A stretch of DNA of 29,296 bases. It comes from Candidatus Trichofilum aggregatum. Its GTDB lineage: Bacteria > Chloroflexota > Anaerolineae > Promineifilales > Promineifilaceae. Below the pieces are notes generated by a model, which was not told where the DNA came from, searched no databases, and was given only the letters and a program-made list of their open reading frames with translations. The stretch covers positions 1 through 29,296 of the forward strand of contig JADJUV010000097.1 of the NCBI GenBank assembly GCA_016716885.1, in the 5' to 3' direction. Position numbers and translations under genes: made by a program. Of the stretch, positions 15,791 through 23,426 are shown in pieces; position 1 is the first letter of the stretch; each line of letters starts with the position of its first letter.

Positions 15791-16507
15791 TTACTCCACC
15801 GCCTGATTTCTCAAAATATGTCGCATCTTTTCGCTGGTTTCTTCCCCCACCAAACGGGAAACCTGTGCCCAAACCTTATCCACCGTGGGATCAAAGATGG
15901 CGTTACGGTTCAGTTGATCCCGCTGGGCGAAATCACCCGTTGGCATGGCCTCAGCCGGAATGCCGTTCTCTACCAGGTTAAACCAATGTTCCAGATACCC
16001 ATGCACCGGCGTCTGAATCTGGGCGAAGGCGGATTCGTTGGCCCGGTAGGCCAGCATCCAGGGGGACATCAGGGCGTACTGTTTGGGGCCAAGTTGGGCG
16101 GGCGTCAACCCTTCGATCTGTTTGGCGGCCTCGAAAATGGGGGTGAGGGGGTCAAAAATGGCGTTGAGATAAGCCAGATTGGCCCCCAGGTCGGCGCGGG
16201 GGATCAGGTCGAGGTGGAAGGCGAAGTGTGGCCCGGCCAAAACTGAGTCCAGGGTGAAGTGGGGGATGTGGCTCTCGGGTGGGGTGAAGGCGAAAATCAT
16301 GTGGGAATCTAACCCAATGGGTGGCACGGCGAGGCTGATGTAGACCATTTTGTGAACTTTGTTGCCGCCAAACAGCCGGAGCGCACCCACCGGAGCCGGA
16401 CTCATGGGGCTGGTTAACGTCATGTAAGGCGAACCGATTTCGCTCAGGCCAAACCGGGCCACGATTTTTGCCAATGTTTCCTGCGAAAGTTGTTGAGGTA
16501 AAGACAT
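15791..16507 (-). CDS. Red chlorophyll catabolite reductase (RCCR)-like protein 2
   Basis: 238 residues, paralogous to the protein at 19192. Shared landmarks are IPHFTLDSVLAGP, FHLDLIPRADLGANLAYLN and a C-terminal QRDQLNRNAIFDP followed by LVGEETSEKM. In plant RCCR (ferredoxin-dependent bilin reductase superfamily) the matching blocks are, from memory, APNFVVEL, LDLPHRKDL and RRDKSFRRKSIEDDL. The Arg-Asp of the last block is kept, and an Asp stands where plants have the active-site Glu. It reduces, by analogy, a linear tetrapyrrole from ring opening; it may also be a binding-only paralogue. ATG at 16507 follows an AGGAAAC ribosome site; the longer frame is repeat DNA. It lies between the Rieske oxygenase and a beta-barrel gene. 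Confidence 0.7.
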   Translation of the reverse strand: MSLPQQLSQETLAKIVARFGLSEIGSPYMTLTSPMSPAPVGALRLFGGNKVHKMVYISLAVPPIGLDSHMIFAFTPPESHIPHFTLDSVLAGPHFAFHLDLIPRADLGANLAYLNAIFDPLTPIFEAAKQIEGLTPAQLGPKQYALMSPWMLAYRANESAFAQIQTPVHGYLEHWFNLVENGIPAEAMPTGDFAQRDQLNRNAIFDPTVDKVWAQVSRLVGEETSEKMRHILRNQAVE

Positions 16508-16623
16508 ATTGTTTCCTGTGAAAATAGCCACGGATGAAAGAAACACGGATGGAAGGAAACACGGATGGATAGGAACACGGATGGAAAGGGAGTTCCCAGA
16601 GTTCCCAGAGTTCCCCTGAGTTC
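16508..16623. repeat. Intergenic 'aacacggat' and 'gagttcc' repeat tract
   Basis: Begins with the shared phrase gaaaatagccacggat, then four 'aacacggat' units and about five 'gagttcc' units. The repeat tract continues into the last ten codons of the Rieske gene, so its C-terminus is encoded by repeats. Confidence 0.75.
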
Positions 16624-17781
16624 CTAGAGTTCCTCTGCGTTCCCAGAGTTCCCCCGCATCTTCACTTCGGTGGTCGGTACTTCCTTCAACACCCACGCCT
16701 GGGCCAGTTCGGGGACTTCGCGGCGGGCGGGTGAGGGGATAACGACGGCGTGTTGGCGACCGAACTCCTTTTTGATGCGGTGGATGTCAATTTGCCACCC
16801 CATGTCAATGTATTTTTGCCGCATCCGGCGATAGGCGATCTGGATGCCATCTGATTTGACGGAGAGTTCAGCCCCGATGTCGTAAGGCAGGAGTTCGGGG
16901 CGTTGGGCCAGGACGATGGGGTAATCCTGGTTGAAGATTTTGAACACCCGCTTGACGGCGTCACCATCGGCCCAGTTGCCTTTGAAGAAGGTGCGGAGTT
17001 GGGTCCATTTGGTGATGGTTTTGAATTCATCTACCGGGAGATGGAAGTTGAACAGAACCATCAACCCCATGGGCAAGGTGACTTCGAGCAGGGTCATGCA
17101 GGGCATCCAGAAGGCGGCACGGGTGCGAACGCCTTTGGGTTCGGCTTCTTGTTTGTAGAGCCATTTCCAGAGGCCGGGGATGTTTTTGCGTTTGGGTTTG
17201 AGGGTGACGACCATCTCGCCGCCGTAGGGGTAGTTGGTGACTTCATAGTCGGGAATTTCGGGTTCGTCCCGGTTGCCGAAGGCCCCGCCATGCACGAACG
17301 GGGCGTGGGCGGCGTCGAGGCTGTTTTCCAGGGCGCGTTCGTAGTAGACGGGCCACTCGAAGGTGCCGCGCACCACTTTGAATTGGGGATCGTCAAAGTA
17401 GGGTAAGTCGGGGAGCGGGGGGCGTTCGGCTTCGGGCAGGTCGCCGAGGAAGGCCCAGATGTAGCCGTATTTTTCGACGGTGGGGTAGGCGTCTACGCGG
17501 GCTTTTTTGGGGACGGCGACGCCGGGTTGGTTGGCGGGAATTTTGCTACACGCGCCATCGGCCTGGTATTCCCAGCCGTGGTAGGGGCAGACGATGCAGT
17601 TGCCGCTCATCCAACCATCGGAGAGGGCGCCGCCGCGATGAACGCAGAGGTCGCTCAGGACGTGGGCGGAGCCGTCGGGGGTGCGGTACAGGACGAATTC
17701 TTGTTCGAGTGCGGTTACGCGGATTGGCTTGTCTTTGACGACATGGGCAAATTCAAGCGGCCACCAAAAGTTTTTCAGCAT
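16624..17781 (-). CDS. Rieske non-heme iron oxygenase, pheophorbide a oxygenase-like
   Basis: 385 residues. The Rieske cluster is CVH (Cys46, His48) and CPYH (Cys65, His68), within DLCVHRGGALSDGW and CPYHGWEY. The mononuclear iron site is ENSLDAAHAPFVH (Asp156, His159, His164), matching the ENVSDPSHIDFAH pattern recalled for plant PaO. A FNQDYPIVLAQRPELLP segment and the VanA-like IPSPARRE tail follow. PaO opens the chlorin ring of pheophorbide a to give red chlorophyll catabolite, using ferredoxin. An RCCR-like gene directly downstream and a NOL-like gene further along support that assignment, but VanA-type demethylases share the layout. Start ATG at 17781 has GAGGAG upstream. No plant-type C-terminal membrane anchor is seen. 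The last residues (GNSGNAEEL) come from intergenic-type repeats. Confidence 0.85.
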   Translation of the reverse strand: MLKNFWWPLEFAHVVKDKPIRVTALEQEFVLYRTPDGSAHVLSDLCVHRGGALSDGWMSGNCIVCPYHGWEYQADGACSKIPANQPGVAVPKKARVDAYPTVEKYGYIWAFLGDLPEAERPPLPDLPYFDDPQFKVVRGTFEWPVYYERALENSLDAAHAPFVHGGAFGNRDEPEIPDYEVTNYPYGGEMVVTLKPKRKNIPGLWKWLYKQEAEPKGVRTRAAFWMPCMTLLEVTLPMGLMVLFNFHLPVDEFKTITKWTQLRTFFKGNWADGDAVKRVFKIFNQDYPIVLAQRPELLPYDIGAELSVKSDGIQIAYRRMRQKYIDMGWQIDIHRIKKEFGRQHAVVIPSPARREVPELAQAWVLKEVPTTEVKMRGNSGNAEEL

Positions 17782-18119
17782 GTTTGACTCCTCGGTTTTG
17801 GTACATGGATTAACACGAATGGGCGATGATGAGGAACACGGATAGGAAAAAACACGGATGATAAGGGAATTCTTGGCGTTCCTGCGATATTCGTTTCTCC
17901 GGCATGGTTCAAAAACGATCGATTCAGGTTTACAAATTCGATGTCCTATTGTCATTCCGAGGTCTGCCGAGGAATCTTTTGATAGTGCGAATCGGGAGAT
18001 TTCTCGCTCCGCAGACTCCGCTCGAAATGACAGTTTGGGGCTAATTTGTAAAGGACATTATCTTCTTTTAAAACCATGCCGCTTCTCCGAATAAATGATA
18101 GCCCCTGGGAAACTCCGGC
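17782..18119. other. Long intercistronic gap with dispersed repeats
   Basis: 338 bases without a gene. 'cacggat' repeats lie at 17820-17860, a MITE-like inverted repeat at 17951-18031, and AT-rich DNA follows. An internal promoter for the Rieske gene cannot be ruled out, but no clear -35/-10 pair was recognised. Confidence 0.55.
17951..18031. repeat. MITE-like imperfect inverted repeat
   Basis: The ends GTCATTCCGAG and CTCGAAATGAC pair with one mismatch. Inside, GTCTGC pairs with GCAGAC and AATCT with AGATT. Overall length is about 81 bases. The layout looks like a non-autonomous palindromic repeat of the kind scattered in Chloroflexota genomes. Confidence 0.6.
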
Positions 18120-19070
18120 TTATTTGTGCCGGATGATGGTGTGGGGGGCGGTGAGTTCAAGGTTTTGGCCCCGGATGTGTTTGGTGATAAAGGTGGTGAT
18201 CAAGGTCACGATGTCGGCGCGGATGTCGGCGTCGGGACGGGTGGTGGGCTGATCCAGGAAGGAGCGGCCGCTTGTCTCATCTAAAGGATACACGATGGAA
18301 AAGTGGTTCGCACCTGTTATCAGGGCATCGTAGATGGGGCTGTGATGGGGTTCCGGGTAGGCTTCGTCGAAGGTGCGGGCGACGGGGTCTTTGTCTACGG
18401 TTTCGGGGCCATAGCGGCCGCGACTGGCCGCAATCACCCCATCTTGATCCCCACGTAGGAGCAGGGTGGGTTTGTCGGCAATGTTGAGCACGGTTCCGGG
18501 CGGGAAGCCGAGCATGGTGGAGGCCATCGTGTGCCCGGCGTAGGCGAAGACGGCTTTGACCGCCGGGAAGAAGAGGCCGTTGTGCAGGGCGATGGTTCCC
18601 CCGGCGGAGTGCCCCCCCAGGATGATCGTTTCCAGGTCAAGGGCGTTGTGTAAGGGGCTGGACGGGTTGGTGTGGAGATGGTGCAGGGCGTCCAGGATGG
18701 GCTGGATGGCGGGGCAGGTGGGGCCACTGCCGTAGGTGTCGGGGCGGACGCGGGCCAGGTCAATGGCGGGGGTCAGCCCGATGACGTTGGGGAGTGTTGC
18801 GGCGATGTGGTTGTAGAGGACGACGACGAGGTTGGCCGCGGCCGCGAGTTGCACCGCTAACCAGTGGTAACTTTCGGCCCCTACATTGATGCCGTTGCAG
18901 AAGATGAGCACGGGCAAGGGGGCGTGGCTGAGGTCGGCGGGGATGATGCCGCTCATGCGCTCGGCCTGGCTACCGCTCGCGGCCGCAGGGTAATATACCT
19001 TGAGGTGCAGGCTGTCATGCGGCCGCGGGGCTTCTGGGATGTGGGTGGCGTGGTAGAGGGAGCGGATCAT
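18120..19070 (-). CDS. Alpha/beta hydrolase, possibly chlorophyllase-like
   Basis: 316-residue serine hydrolase. LPVLIFCNGINVGAESY is the strand and oxyanion-hole region. GGHSAGG holds the nucleophile Ser155, LLLRGDQDGVI is the likely acid strand and GANHFSIVYP carries the catalytic His. There is no signal peptide. Plant chlorophyllases have GHSRGG in the same fold and remove phytol from chlorophyll. The resemblance here is to the general chlorophyllase/dienelactone-hydrolase group, so the specific role rests mainly on the neighbours (Rieske and RCCR-like genes on both sides). Removing phytol or the methyl ester of ring E would both fit. No strong ribosome site is visible. Five GCGGCCGC octamers lie inside. 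Confidence 0.72.
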   Translation of the reverse strand: MIRSLYHATHIPEAPRPHDSLHLKVYYPAAASGSQAERMSGIIPADLSHAPLPVLIFCNGINVGAESYHWLAVQLAAAANLVVVLYNHIAATLPNVIGLTPAIDLARVRPDTYGSGPTCPAIQPILDALHHLHTNPSSPLHNALDLETIILGGHSAGGTIALHNGLFFPAVKAVFAYAGHTMASTMLGFPPGTVLNIADKPTLLLRGDQDGVIAASRGRYGPETVDKDPVARTFDEAYPEPHHSPIYDALITGANHFSIVYPLDETSGRSFLDQPTTRPDADIRADIVTLITTFITKHIRGQNLELTAPHTIIRHK

Positions 19071-19191
19071 GGGTGGGGGATTGGGGGGATTGGGAGATTG
19101 AGAGACTGAGAGACTGAGAGATTGGAGACTGAGAGACTGAGAGACTTGAGACTGAGAGACTGGTTACTCTCCACTCTCCACTTTCCACTCT
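19071..19191. repeat. 'gagactga' tandem array
   Basis: About nine degenerate 'gagactga/gagattg' units fill 19095-19160, followed by 'ctccactttcca' repeats up to the RCCR-like stop codon. The same array type occurs at 24362-24416, and its complement at 24594-24622. Confidence 0.85.
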
Positions 19192-19992
19192 TTACCACGG
19201 CCGCGCGGTCAGCCTATCACCGCCCCAGAGGCCGCGTACCAGTTGGTCGGCCATTTCTTTGCCGAAGAGTTGTTCGCCGACGACGTTGGCGGGGTCGCGC
19301 TCGGCGACGGTGCGGCGGATGTGTAGGTCGCGGGCGGCCAGGGCGGGGCGTTCGTGTTCCGGGGTGGAAGGGGCCGTGTTGACGTTGTGCAGGAAACCAT
19401 CGAACATCCAGTGGGCCAGGTCGCGGATTTCGGTAATGGCTTGCGCCGATGGTTTGACGAGGTAGACGAAGCCGGTTTGGGAGACCGCCTGGCGCATGTA
19501 GATGGTGCGGCTGACAAACGGGCGATAATTCGGGTTGTCCTGAAATTCGCGCCATTTGGCACTGACCGGCTCGTAATAACGGTCGAGATACTCTAAATCC
19601 ACCATCAAATCTACACGCGGCACATAATCGAAATACAGGAAGATGTCGGGCATTGTGCCCAGCGCCATGCCAAAGTGGGGGGCATTGGTTTGGGGGCCGA
19701 GCCAGACGGTGAAGTGCATGTTGGTGAAGCTGTGTTTGGGGTTGCCGATGTGGGCATGGACGAGCCAATCAATTTCCGGGCCGGTGAAGGTGTTCAACGA
19801 GCCACGCGCATTGCCGTCCCGCGAGGTGTAGCTGGCGAACTGGGCCGTGGAGCCGTCGGGGTGTACCTCGAAACGGGCGGTTAATTTTTGGCTCAACTCG
19901 CGGGTGATGTCCCACAGTTGGCCGAACCAGCCGGTGCTGTCAACATCGGGTTGGTCGGCAAGCAGTTCCATTAGGGATTGTGTTCCGGTCAT
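19192..19992 (-). CDS. Red chlorophyll catabolite reductase (RCCR)-like protein 1
   Basis: 266 residues and the clearest RCCR match in the window. NAPHFGMALG parallels the plant APNFVVEL block. FDYVPRVDLMVDLEYLDRYY parallels a block recalled as LDLPHRKDLVLNPDYLKEYY. NYRPFVSRTIYMRQAVSQTG parallels NPYVSPSLFVRSAFSPTA. ARDLHIRRTVAERDP followed by LFGKEMADQLV parallels the RRDKSFRRKSIEDD and FGEEVSSRVV end. The C-terminal Arg-Asp is kept, while the usual active-site Glu is replaced, so stereospecificity may differ. RCCR uses ferredoxin to reduce the ring-opened red catabolite. ATG at 19992 has AGGAG six bases upstream; the longer frame is repeat DNA. It sits between the hydrolase and beta-barrel genes. 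Confidence 0.78.
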   Translation of the reverse strand: MTGTQSLMELLADQPDVDSTGWFGQLWDITRELSQKLTARFEVHPDGSTAQFASYTSRDGNARGSLNTFTGPEIDWLVHAHIGNPKHSFTNMHFTVWLGPQTNAPHFGMALGTMPDIFLYFDYVPRVDLMVDLEYLDRYYEPVSAKWREFQDNPNYRPFVSRTIYMRQAVSQTGFVYLVKPSAQAITEIRDLAHWMFDGFLHNVNTAPSTPEHERPALAARDLHIRRTVAERDPANVVGEQLFGKEMADQLVRGLWGGDRLTARPW

Positions 19993-20044
19993 AAGGTCTC
20001 CTACGAAAATAGCCACGGATAGTGGAAACACGGATAGGAAAACA

Positions 20045-20160
20045 CACGAAAGGAAAAAAAAATGGGGGCGTTTTTTTTTTTTCTCTGGGGGGGCGCCCCC
20101 CCCCCGGGAAAACCCCCGGAAAAAAACCCGGGGGGGAAAAAAAAAAGAAAAGAAAAAAAC
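20045..20160. other. Anomalous homopolymer block, probable consensus artefact
   Basis: Runs include nine A, twelve T, seven G and ten C in close succession, a pattern seen nowhere else in the window. The sister repeat at 23440-23520 has the same flanks (gaaaatagccac on one side, gaaaacttgtggcgt on the other) but ordinary 'aacacggataag' sequence between them. Poor base calling or a mis-assembled repeat is the simplest reading. Confidence 0.65.
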
Positions 20161-20260
20161 GGATGGGAATGAAAACTTGTGGCGTCATTTTCATCCATCC
20201 CTTCGGCAAGCTCAGGGCGGGCTTGGTGCGCCGCAGGCCCATGGGGAACTCCTGAAAAAT

Positions 20261-20292
20261 GACAAGGTGACAAGGTGACGGGGTGACAAGGT
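20261..20292. repeat. 8-base tandem repeat (gacaaggt, 4 units)
   Basis: GACAAGGT occurs at 20261, 20269 and 20285, with the variant GACGGGGT at 20277. 'aggtgag' and 'gagttcc' units follow. Confidence 0.85.
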
Positions 20293-20330
20293 GAGTTCCT
20301 TGAGTTCCCCTGAGTTCCTACGAGTTCCCA

Positions 20331-21104
20331 TCATTGCCCCTTCAGTCGGTAAAACTCCACCTGCTGTAATGTTTCGTCCCGGTAGGTGTGGCTGAGGGCG
20401 ACGAGGTTTTGGGTGGTGTGATCTGTTACGGTGAGGGCGGAAAAGGTGTTGCCGTCCGCGGCCGCGCCCACCCATTCTCTCATCGCGCCATACCGCTTCT
20501 CATTACCACTCACTCCCGCGCCCAACGGCCACACCGGGCCACTGGTTTGATAAGGCTCGGTGGCTAACAACGTGCCATCCGGGGCGATGTGCCATTTTTC
20601 GCCCTGATAATGGGCCGCTGGTTCTCCGGCAAAAACGGGCCAATCTTCTGTCGCCGGGACAGCCAGCCCCACCAAAGTTGCCAGTTCGGTGTGTGCCTGG
20701 AAGAACTTGCCCCCGGTGATCTGGCGTGCCGGGTGGAGCAGGATGGAAAATGAGGTGAAGTTGTAGCCGAAATTGGGCCACATCCCTCTGGCGGTCAGGA
20801 TGCCTTCACCCCAGGCAAACCCACCCCCGACCACATCCGGGCCGAGATAGTGCCGCCCGCGGCCGCGTACCTGCAAATCAAATACAAACTCACCCACGCG
20901 CCGGTTCATCAGGGCCACCACCGCCTGGGCCTCAGCCGAGAGGTGGGCCGCCTCTTGCACCGGTTCACATTGCTGGATGACGCGGATGAGGTCGTGGTGC
21001 GGCCGCAACAACCGCCGCTGATGAATCACACCCGCCCACTCGCCCGCCGGAGTGTACAAATATTCGCTCACGCGCCAGTCGCCAATGAAGGAAGGGGTGG
21101 TCAT
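20331..21104 (-). CDS. Lipocalin-like beta-barrel protein, 257 aa
   Basis: Soluble protein with no enzyme motif. It begins FIGDWRVSEYLYTPAGEWAG, a GxW plus 'P.G' opening like the other barrels in the run. HYLGPDVVGGGFAWGEG matches the Y-x-GPDxxG signature of the protein at 14849. A second W-H-I-A-P-D-G-T-L block and an ending THTYRDETLQQVEFYRLKG suggest a final antiparallel strand. The ribosome site is weak; the gene is separated from the next barrel gene by 85 bases of repeats. It is probably a paralogue that binds a hydrophobic or tetrapyrrole-like ligand; this is inference from fold resemblance and neighbours only. Confidence 0.6.
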   Translation of the reverse strand: MTTPSFIGDWRVSEYLYTPAGEWAGVIHQRRLLRPHHDLIRVIQQCEPVQEAAHLSAEAQAVVALMNRRVGEFVFDLQVRGRGRHYLGPDVVGGGFAWGEGILTARGMWPNFGYNFTSFSILLHPARQITGGKFFQAHTELATLVGLAVPATEDWPVFAGEPAAHYQGEKWHIAPDGTLLATEPYQTSGPVWPLGAGVSGNEKRYGAMREWVGAAADGNTFSALTVTDHTTQNLVALSHTYRDETLQQVEFYRLKGQ

Positions 21105-21189
21105 AAGCTAGGGTAGAATGGTGAGAAGGTAATGGTGAATGGTTAGAATGCGTGGCAATCGCAAACTCGCCAACTTCCCCTCTCTAGCT

Positions 21190-22092
21190 CTATCCTCTCT
21201 CCTCAAACGTCAGCACCCCAAACTGTGAGCCGATCCTCTGCCCACCGGCGTACCATTGTTGCACGACGGCTTTGCGCTGGCCGTCCAGAGTAACCACTTC
21301 GCGCCGCCAACAGCGCAGATGGGTTTCTCGATGGTAAAACGTGCCACTCAGGGCGCGGCCGCCACTCAAACTGTAACTGCCCACAATGTCCGAATCGGCT
21401 GTTGTCCAGGCCTGCCACCGGTTGGTGATCAGGTGTAACTGGCGTGGTGTGGGGTCAAATGCCCCACCGCTTATCGTTACCGTGCCCTCGGGGGCGATGG
21501 TTTCGCTGTACGCCGATACCCCCAGGCTGAGCCGTGCCCCGTCTAACGCGGCCAACTCGCCTGCCCATTGCCCTGGCCGTTGCAACAAAATTTTTCCCCG
21601 ACCCGCCGTGGGGTCGTCTTGCAAGTCGTAATGGGTTCCGCTTACCACCAGCGGTTGCGGATTGGGCGAATCTTCGGGCACGCGCTGGTTTTGCCCGACC
21701 ACGACATACAGCAGATGTTCGCCCCGGGACATCTGGGCCAGGGAGAGTTGCAGGTCGCCGTCTACGATGAACAGGAAAAACCGTTGGCTCAACCCCAGGG
21801 CAGGCCAGTAGGCGTTAGCGTCTACCAGGTTGTCGCTGAGGGTTTCGGCGTGACCGATATTGGCCGGGCCTTCGTAATACCGGTGGCCCGCCTCGTTTTG
21901 GATGAAGTAATGGCCGCTATGTTTGAACGGGCCAACAAAGGAGACATCAATCCGCACGCGGCCGCGATCCAGGGCCTGCACCTGCCGATAATCAGAGCCA
22001 TTGCCCAGAAAACGCCCCTGGCTGTCAAAAACCTCAGCATTACCGGCCCAACGGCCCAAACCTTGTGTGAAAGAGGGAGCGGTGTGTGTCAT
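21190..22092 (-). CDS. Lipocalin-like beta-barrel protein, 300 aa
   Basis: Opens GLGRWAGNAEVFDSQGRFLGNG, the GxWxG...F...G pattern shared with 14849 and 22968. RYYEGPANIGHAETLSDNL is its version of the Y-x-GP signature. A second barrel-like half (RPGQWAGELAALDG) implies two repeats. No catalytic motif, signal peptide or membrane segment is seen. It ends QFGVLTFEERG, close to the FGVLHWAEG end of the 14849 protein, which supports common descent. Position between another barrel gene and the DUF3891 gene suggests it works with them, perhaps holding a chlorophyll-derived ligand. Function unproven. Confidence 0.62.
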   Translation of the reverse strand: MTHTAPSFTQGLGRWAGNAEVFDSQGRFLGNGSDYRQVQALDRGRVRIDVSFVGPFKHSGHYFIQNEAGHRYYEGPANIGHAETLSDNLVDANAYWPALGLSQRFFLFIVDGDLQLSLAQMSRGEHLLYVVVGQNQRVPEDSPNPQPLVVSGTHYDLQDDPTAGRGKILLQRPGQWAGELAALDGARLSLGVSAYSETIAPEGTVTISGGAFDPTPRQLHLITNRWQAWTTADSDIVGSYSLSGGRALSGTFYHRETHLRCWRREVVTLDGQRKAVVQQWYAGGQRIGSQFGVLTFEERG

Positions 22093-22152
22093 GGGGAGAG
22101 TTTCGAGTTTCGAGTTTTGAGTTCCTAAGAGTTCCCACAGTTCCTAGAGTTC
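22093..22152. repeat. 'gagtttc/gagttcc' repeats
   Basis: The 60-base gap is made of 'gagtttcga' and 'gagttcc' units. The last codons of the DUF3891 gene (RGNS) are themselves written in this repeat. Confidence 0.75.
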
Positions 22153-22971
22153 CTATGAGTTCCCCCGCACAATTCGATACACCTGCTCGGTTTTGGGCGC
22201 GGCCGCGAAAATCGCCTGAAAATCGGTTCCGGCCGGTTGCGGGGTGAGGTAACGCCCGGCCACGGTCACGGTCAACGCATCTCCGGCAAACGGGAAAGGG
22301 GTCAGGGCATATTCAGCCGGGCTGATGGGGCGAATCGTGAGCGTGTGATCCTGGCCGTGTCCATCCGGCACATGCAGGAAACGGGTTTCGCCCCGTCCCT
22401 CGGGATGGGTCATGTGGAAATAGAGGGCCAGGGTGTCAAAAAATTGGAGCCGTTTGTAATTGTCCATGAGGGCGGAATGGGTGAGCCACGCGGCCGCGTC
22501 CTGCCTCTCCAGCACCGTCTTCAACCGCTCCTGCCGGGCCAACTCCCCATCCAGCAGAGCCACCACGCCCGGTCTGTCCTGCTCGGCAATGCGGTCAATA
22601 AAGATGAAATCAGACAGGCCATACCGCCCGTTGAACAGGCCGTAGGTGTGCATCGAGGAGAGCAAACCGCAAAAGGGGTGATGCGCCTCGTTAAAATCGG
22701 GCGAACCTTGGCTGGTTTGCAGGAGATAGGCCAACGGCGTTTGCGTCAGGTGATGGGGCAGGCCGGTAGTGGGCGATTGTTCACACCGGGCATCAATCGC
22801 CTGCCACCCTTCGTCGTGGTGGGCGACGATGTAAATGAGCAAATCACGGGGCACAGGTTGGGCGAAGGTCTCATTGCCGAACGCGGCCGCGAGTTGACCA
22901 GCCATCCGGGCATGATCGGCCTGTTCGATGACGAAATGGGGTTGGTTCGCGGCCGCGGATTGCACGATCAT
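22153..22971 (-). CDS. DUF3891 family protein
   Basis: 272 residues. The N-terminal FVIEQADHARMAGQLAAAFGN and IYIVAHHDEGWQAIDA are hallmark DUF3891 blocks; the H-x-x...HHDEGW residues look like metal ligands. Further His/Asp-rich parts (HHLTQTP, HHPFCGLLSSMHTYGLF) would fit an all-alpha metal-binding or hydrolase fold. The biochemical function of the family is not known to me. The start ATG overlaps the stop of the preceding small barrel gene (ATGA, 4 bases), so the two are translationally coupled. The C-terminal third (beta-rich, TLTIRPISPAEYALTPFPF) may be a separate small domain. The product could be a chelation or hydrolysis enzyme of the pathway, but this is a guess. Confidence 0.75.
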   Translation of the reverse strand: MIVQSAAANQPHFVIEQADHARMAGQLAAAFGNETFAQPVPRDLLIYIVAHHDEGWQAIDARCEQSPTTGLPHHLTQTPLAYLLQTSQGSPDFNEAHHPFCGLLSSMHTYGLFNGRYGLSDFIFIDRIAEQDRPGVVALLDGELARQERLKTVLERQDAAAWLTHSALMDNYKRLQFFDTLALYFHMTHPEGRGETRFLHVPDGHGQDHTLTIRPISPAEYALTPFPFAGDALTVTVAGRYLTPQPAGTDFQAIFAAAPKTEQVYRIVRGNS

Positions 22972-23426
22972 GGCTGTTGAATCCTCACAAAATCCTGAAT
23001 CTGGAAAATATGGGTCTGACCGTCGCGCAGTTTATGGGTAATGATGCGCCGGTTGTTGGGGTCCAGGAAATAATGGTTGTTGTAGACTGTCGTCTTAGAA
23101 ATCTGGCTTTCGATGGTGAAGACGTAGTTGTACGGCGTCAATTCACTGCCGTGTAAACGCAACTGCTCACTCGTGGCCCAACAAAATTTCCCCTCAACCA
23201 GAATATCGGAGTGGAAAATCGTCTTGCCCACCTCATACAGGTTCTCGAAATCTTCCATCAAATGCCACGACTTCCCCACCTCATTCCACGACACTTCCAT
23301 ATGAACCGCCGCCGACTCGATAAATTCCCCCTTGGGGCTGAACGTCTTACACAACCCTTCCCACCGCCCCATAAAACATTGGTACGGAATGGTTGCGTGT
23401 GGGTCGCCGTAATTTTTGTGGGTCAT
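22968..23426 (-). CDS. DUF3598-like single-barrel protein, 152 aa
   Basis: Small soluble beta-rich protein. FMGRWEGLCKTFSPKGEFIES matches, from memory, the opening of the DUF3598 N-terminal domain (GxWxGxxxxYxPxGxxxES), a lipocalin-like calycin fold seen mainly in cyanobacteria. The rest alternates strands (SKTTVYNNHYFLDPNNRRI, GQTHIFQIQDFVRI). It is one barrel long, about half the size of 14849 and 21190. The start has AGGAG eight bases upstream, inside the shared phrase tcctacgaaaatagccac, which also precedes other genes here. It is the first gene after gntR and overlaps the DUF3891 gene. A bilin or chlorophyll-catabolite carrier role is inferred. Confidence 0.65.
   Translation of the reverse strand: MTHKNYGDPHATIPYQCFMGRWEGLCKTFSPKGEFIESAAVHMEVSWNEVGKSWHLMEDFENLYEVGKTIFHSDILVEGKFCWATSEQLRLHGSELTPYNYVFTIESQISKTTVYNNHYFLDPNNRRIITHKLRDGQTHIFQIQDFVRIQQP

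Larger units (their letters stand above)
19993..20330. other. Intercistronic gap: repeats plus a homopolymer-scrambled core
   Basis: No gene. The left edge has the shared phrase gaaaatagccacggat. A 115-base stretch of long single-base runs follows (see 20045-20160). Then come the phrase gaaaacttgtggcgtcatt, a 'gacaaggt' array (20261-20292) and 'gagttcc' units up to the next stop codon. Confidence 0.7.

Noticed and set aside
16508..16696. N-terminal extension of the RCCR-like 2 protein
   Set aside because: The extra residues come from 'gagttcc' and 'cacggat' repeats and overlap the upstream gene; ATG at 16507 has a proper ribosome site.
16624..17781. Rieske protein as plain vanillate demethylase
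   Set aside because: The IPSPARRE tail is VanA-like, but there is no VanB reductase or aromatic-demethylation gene nearby, while RCCR-like genes adjoin; PaO-like is preferred but not proven.
20022..20278. Lys/Gly/Pro-rich small frames across the homopolymer block
   Set aside because: They arise from single-base runs that are probably artefactual.
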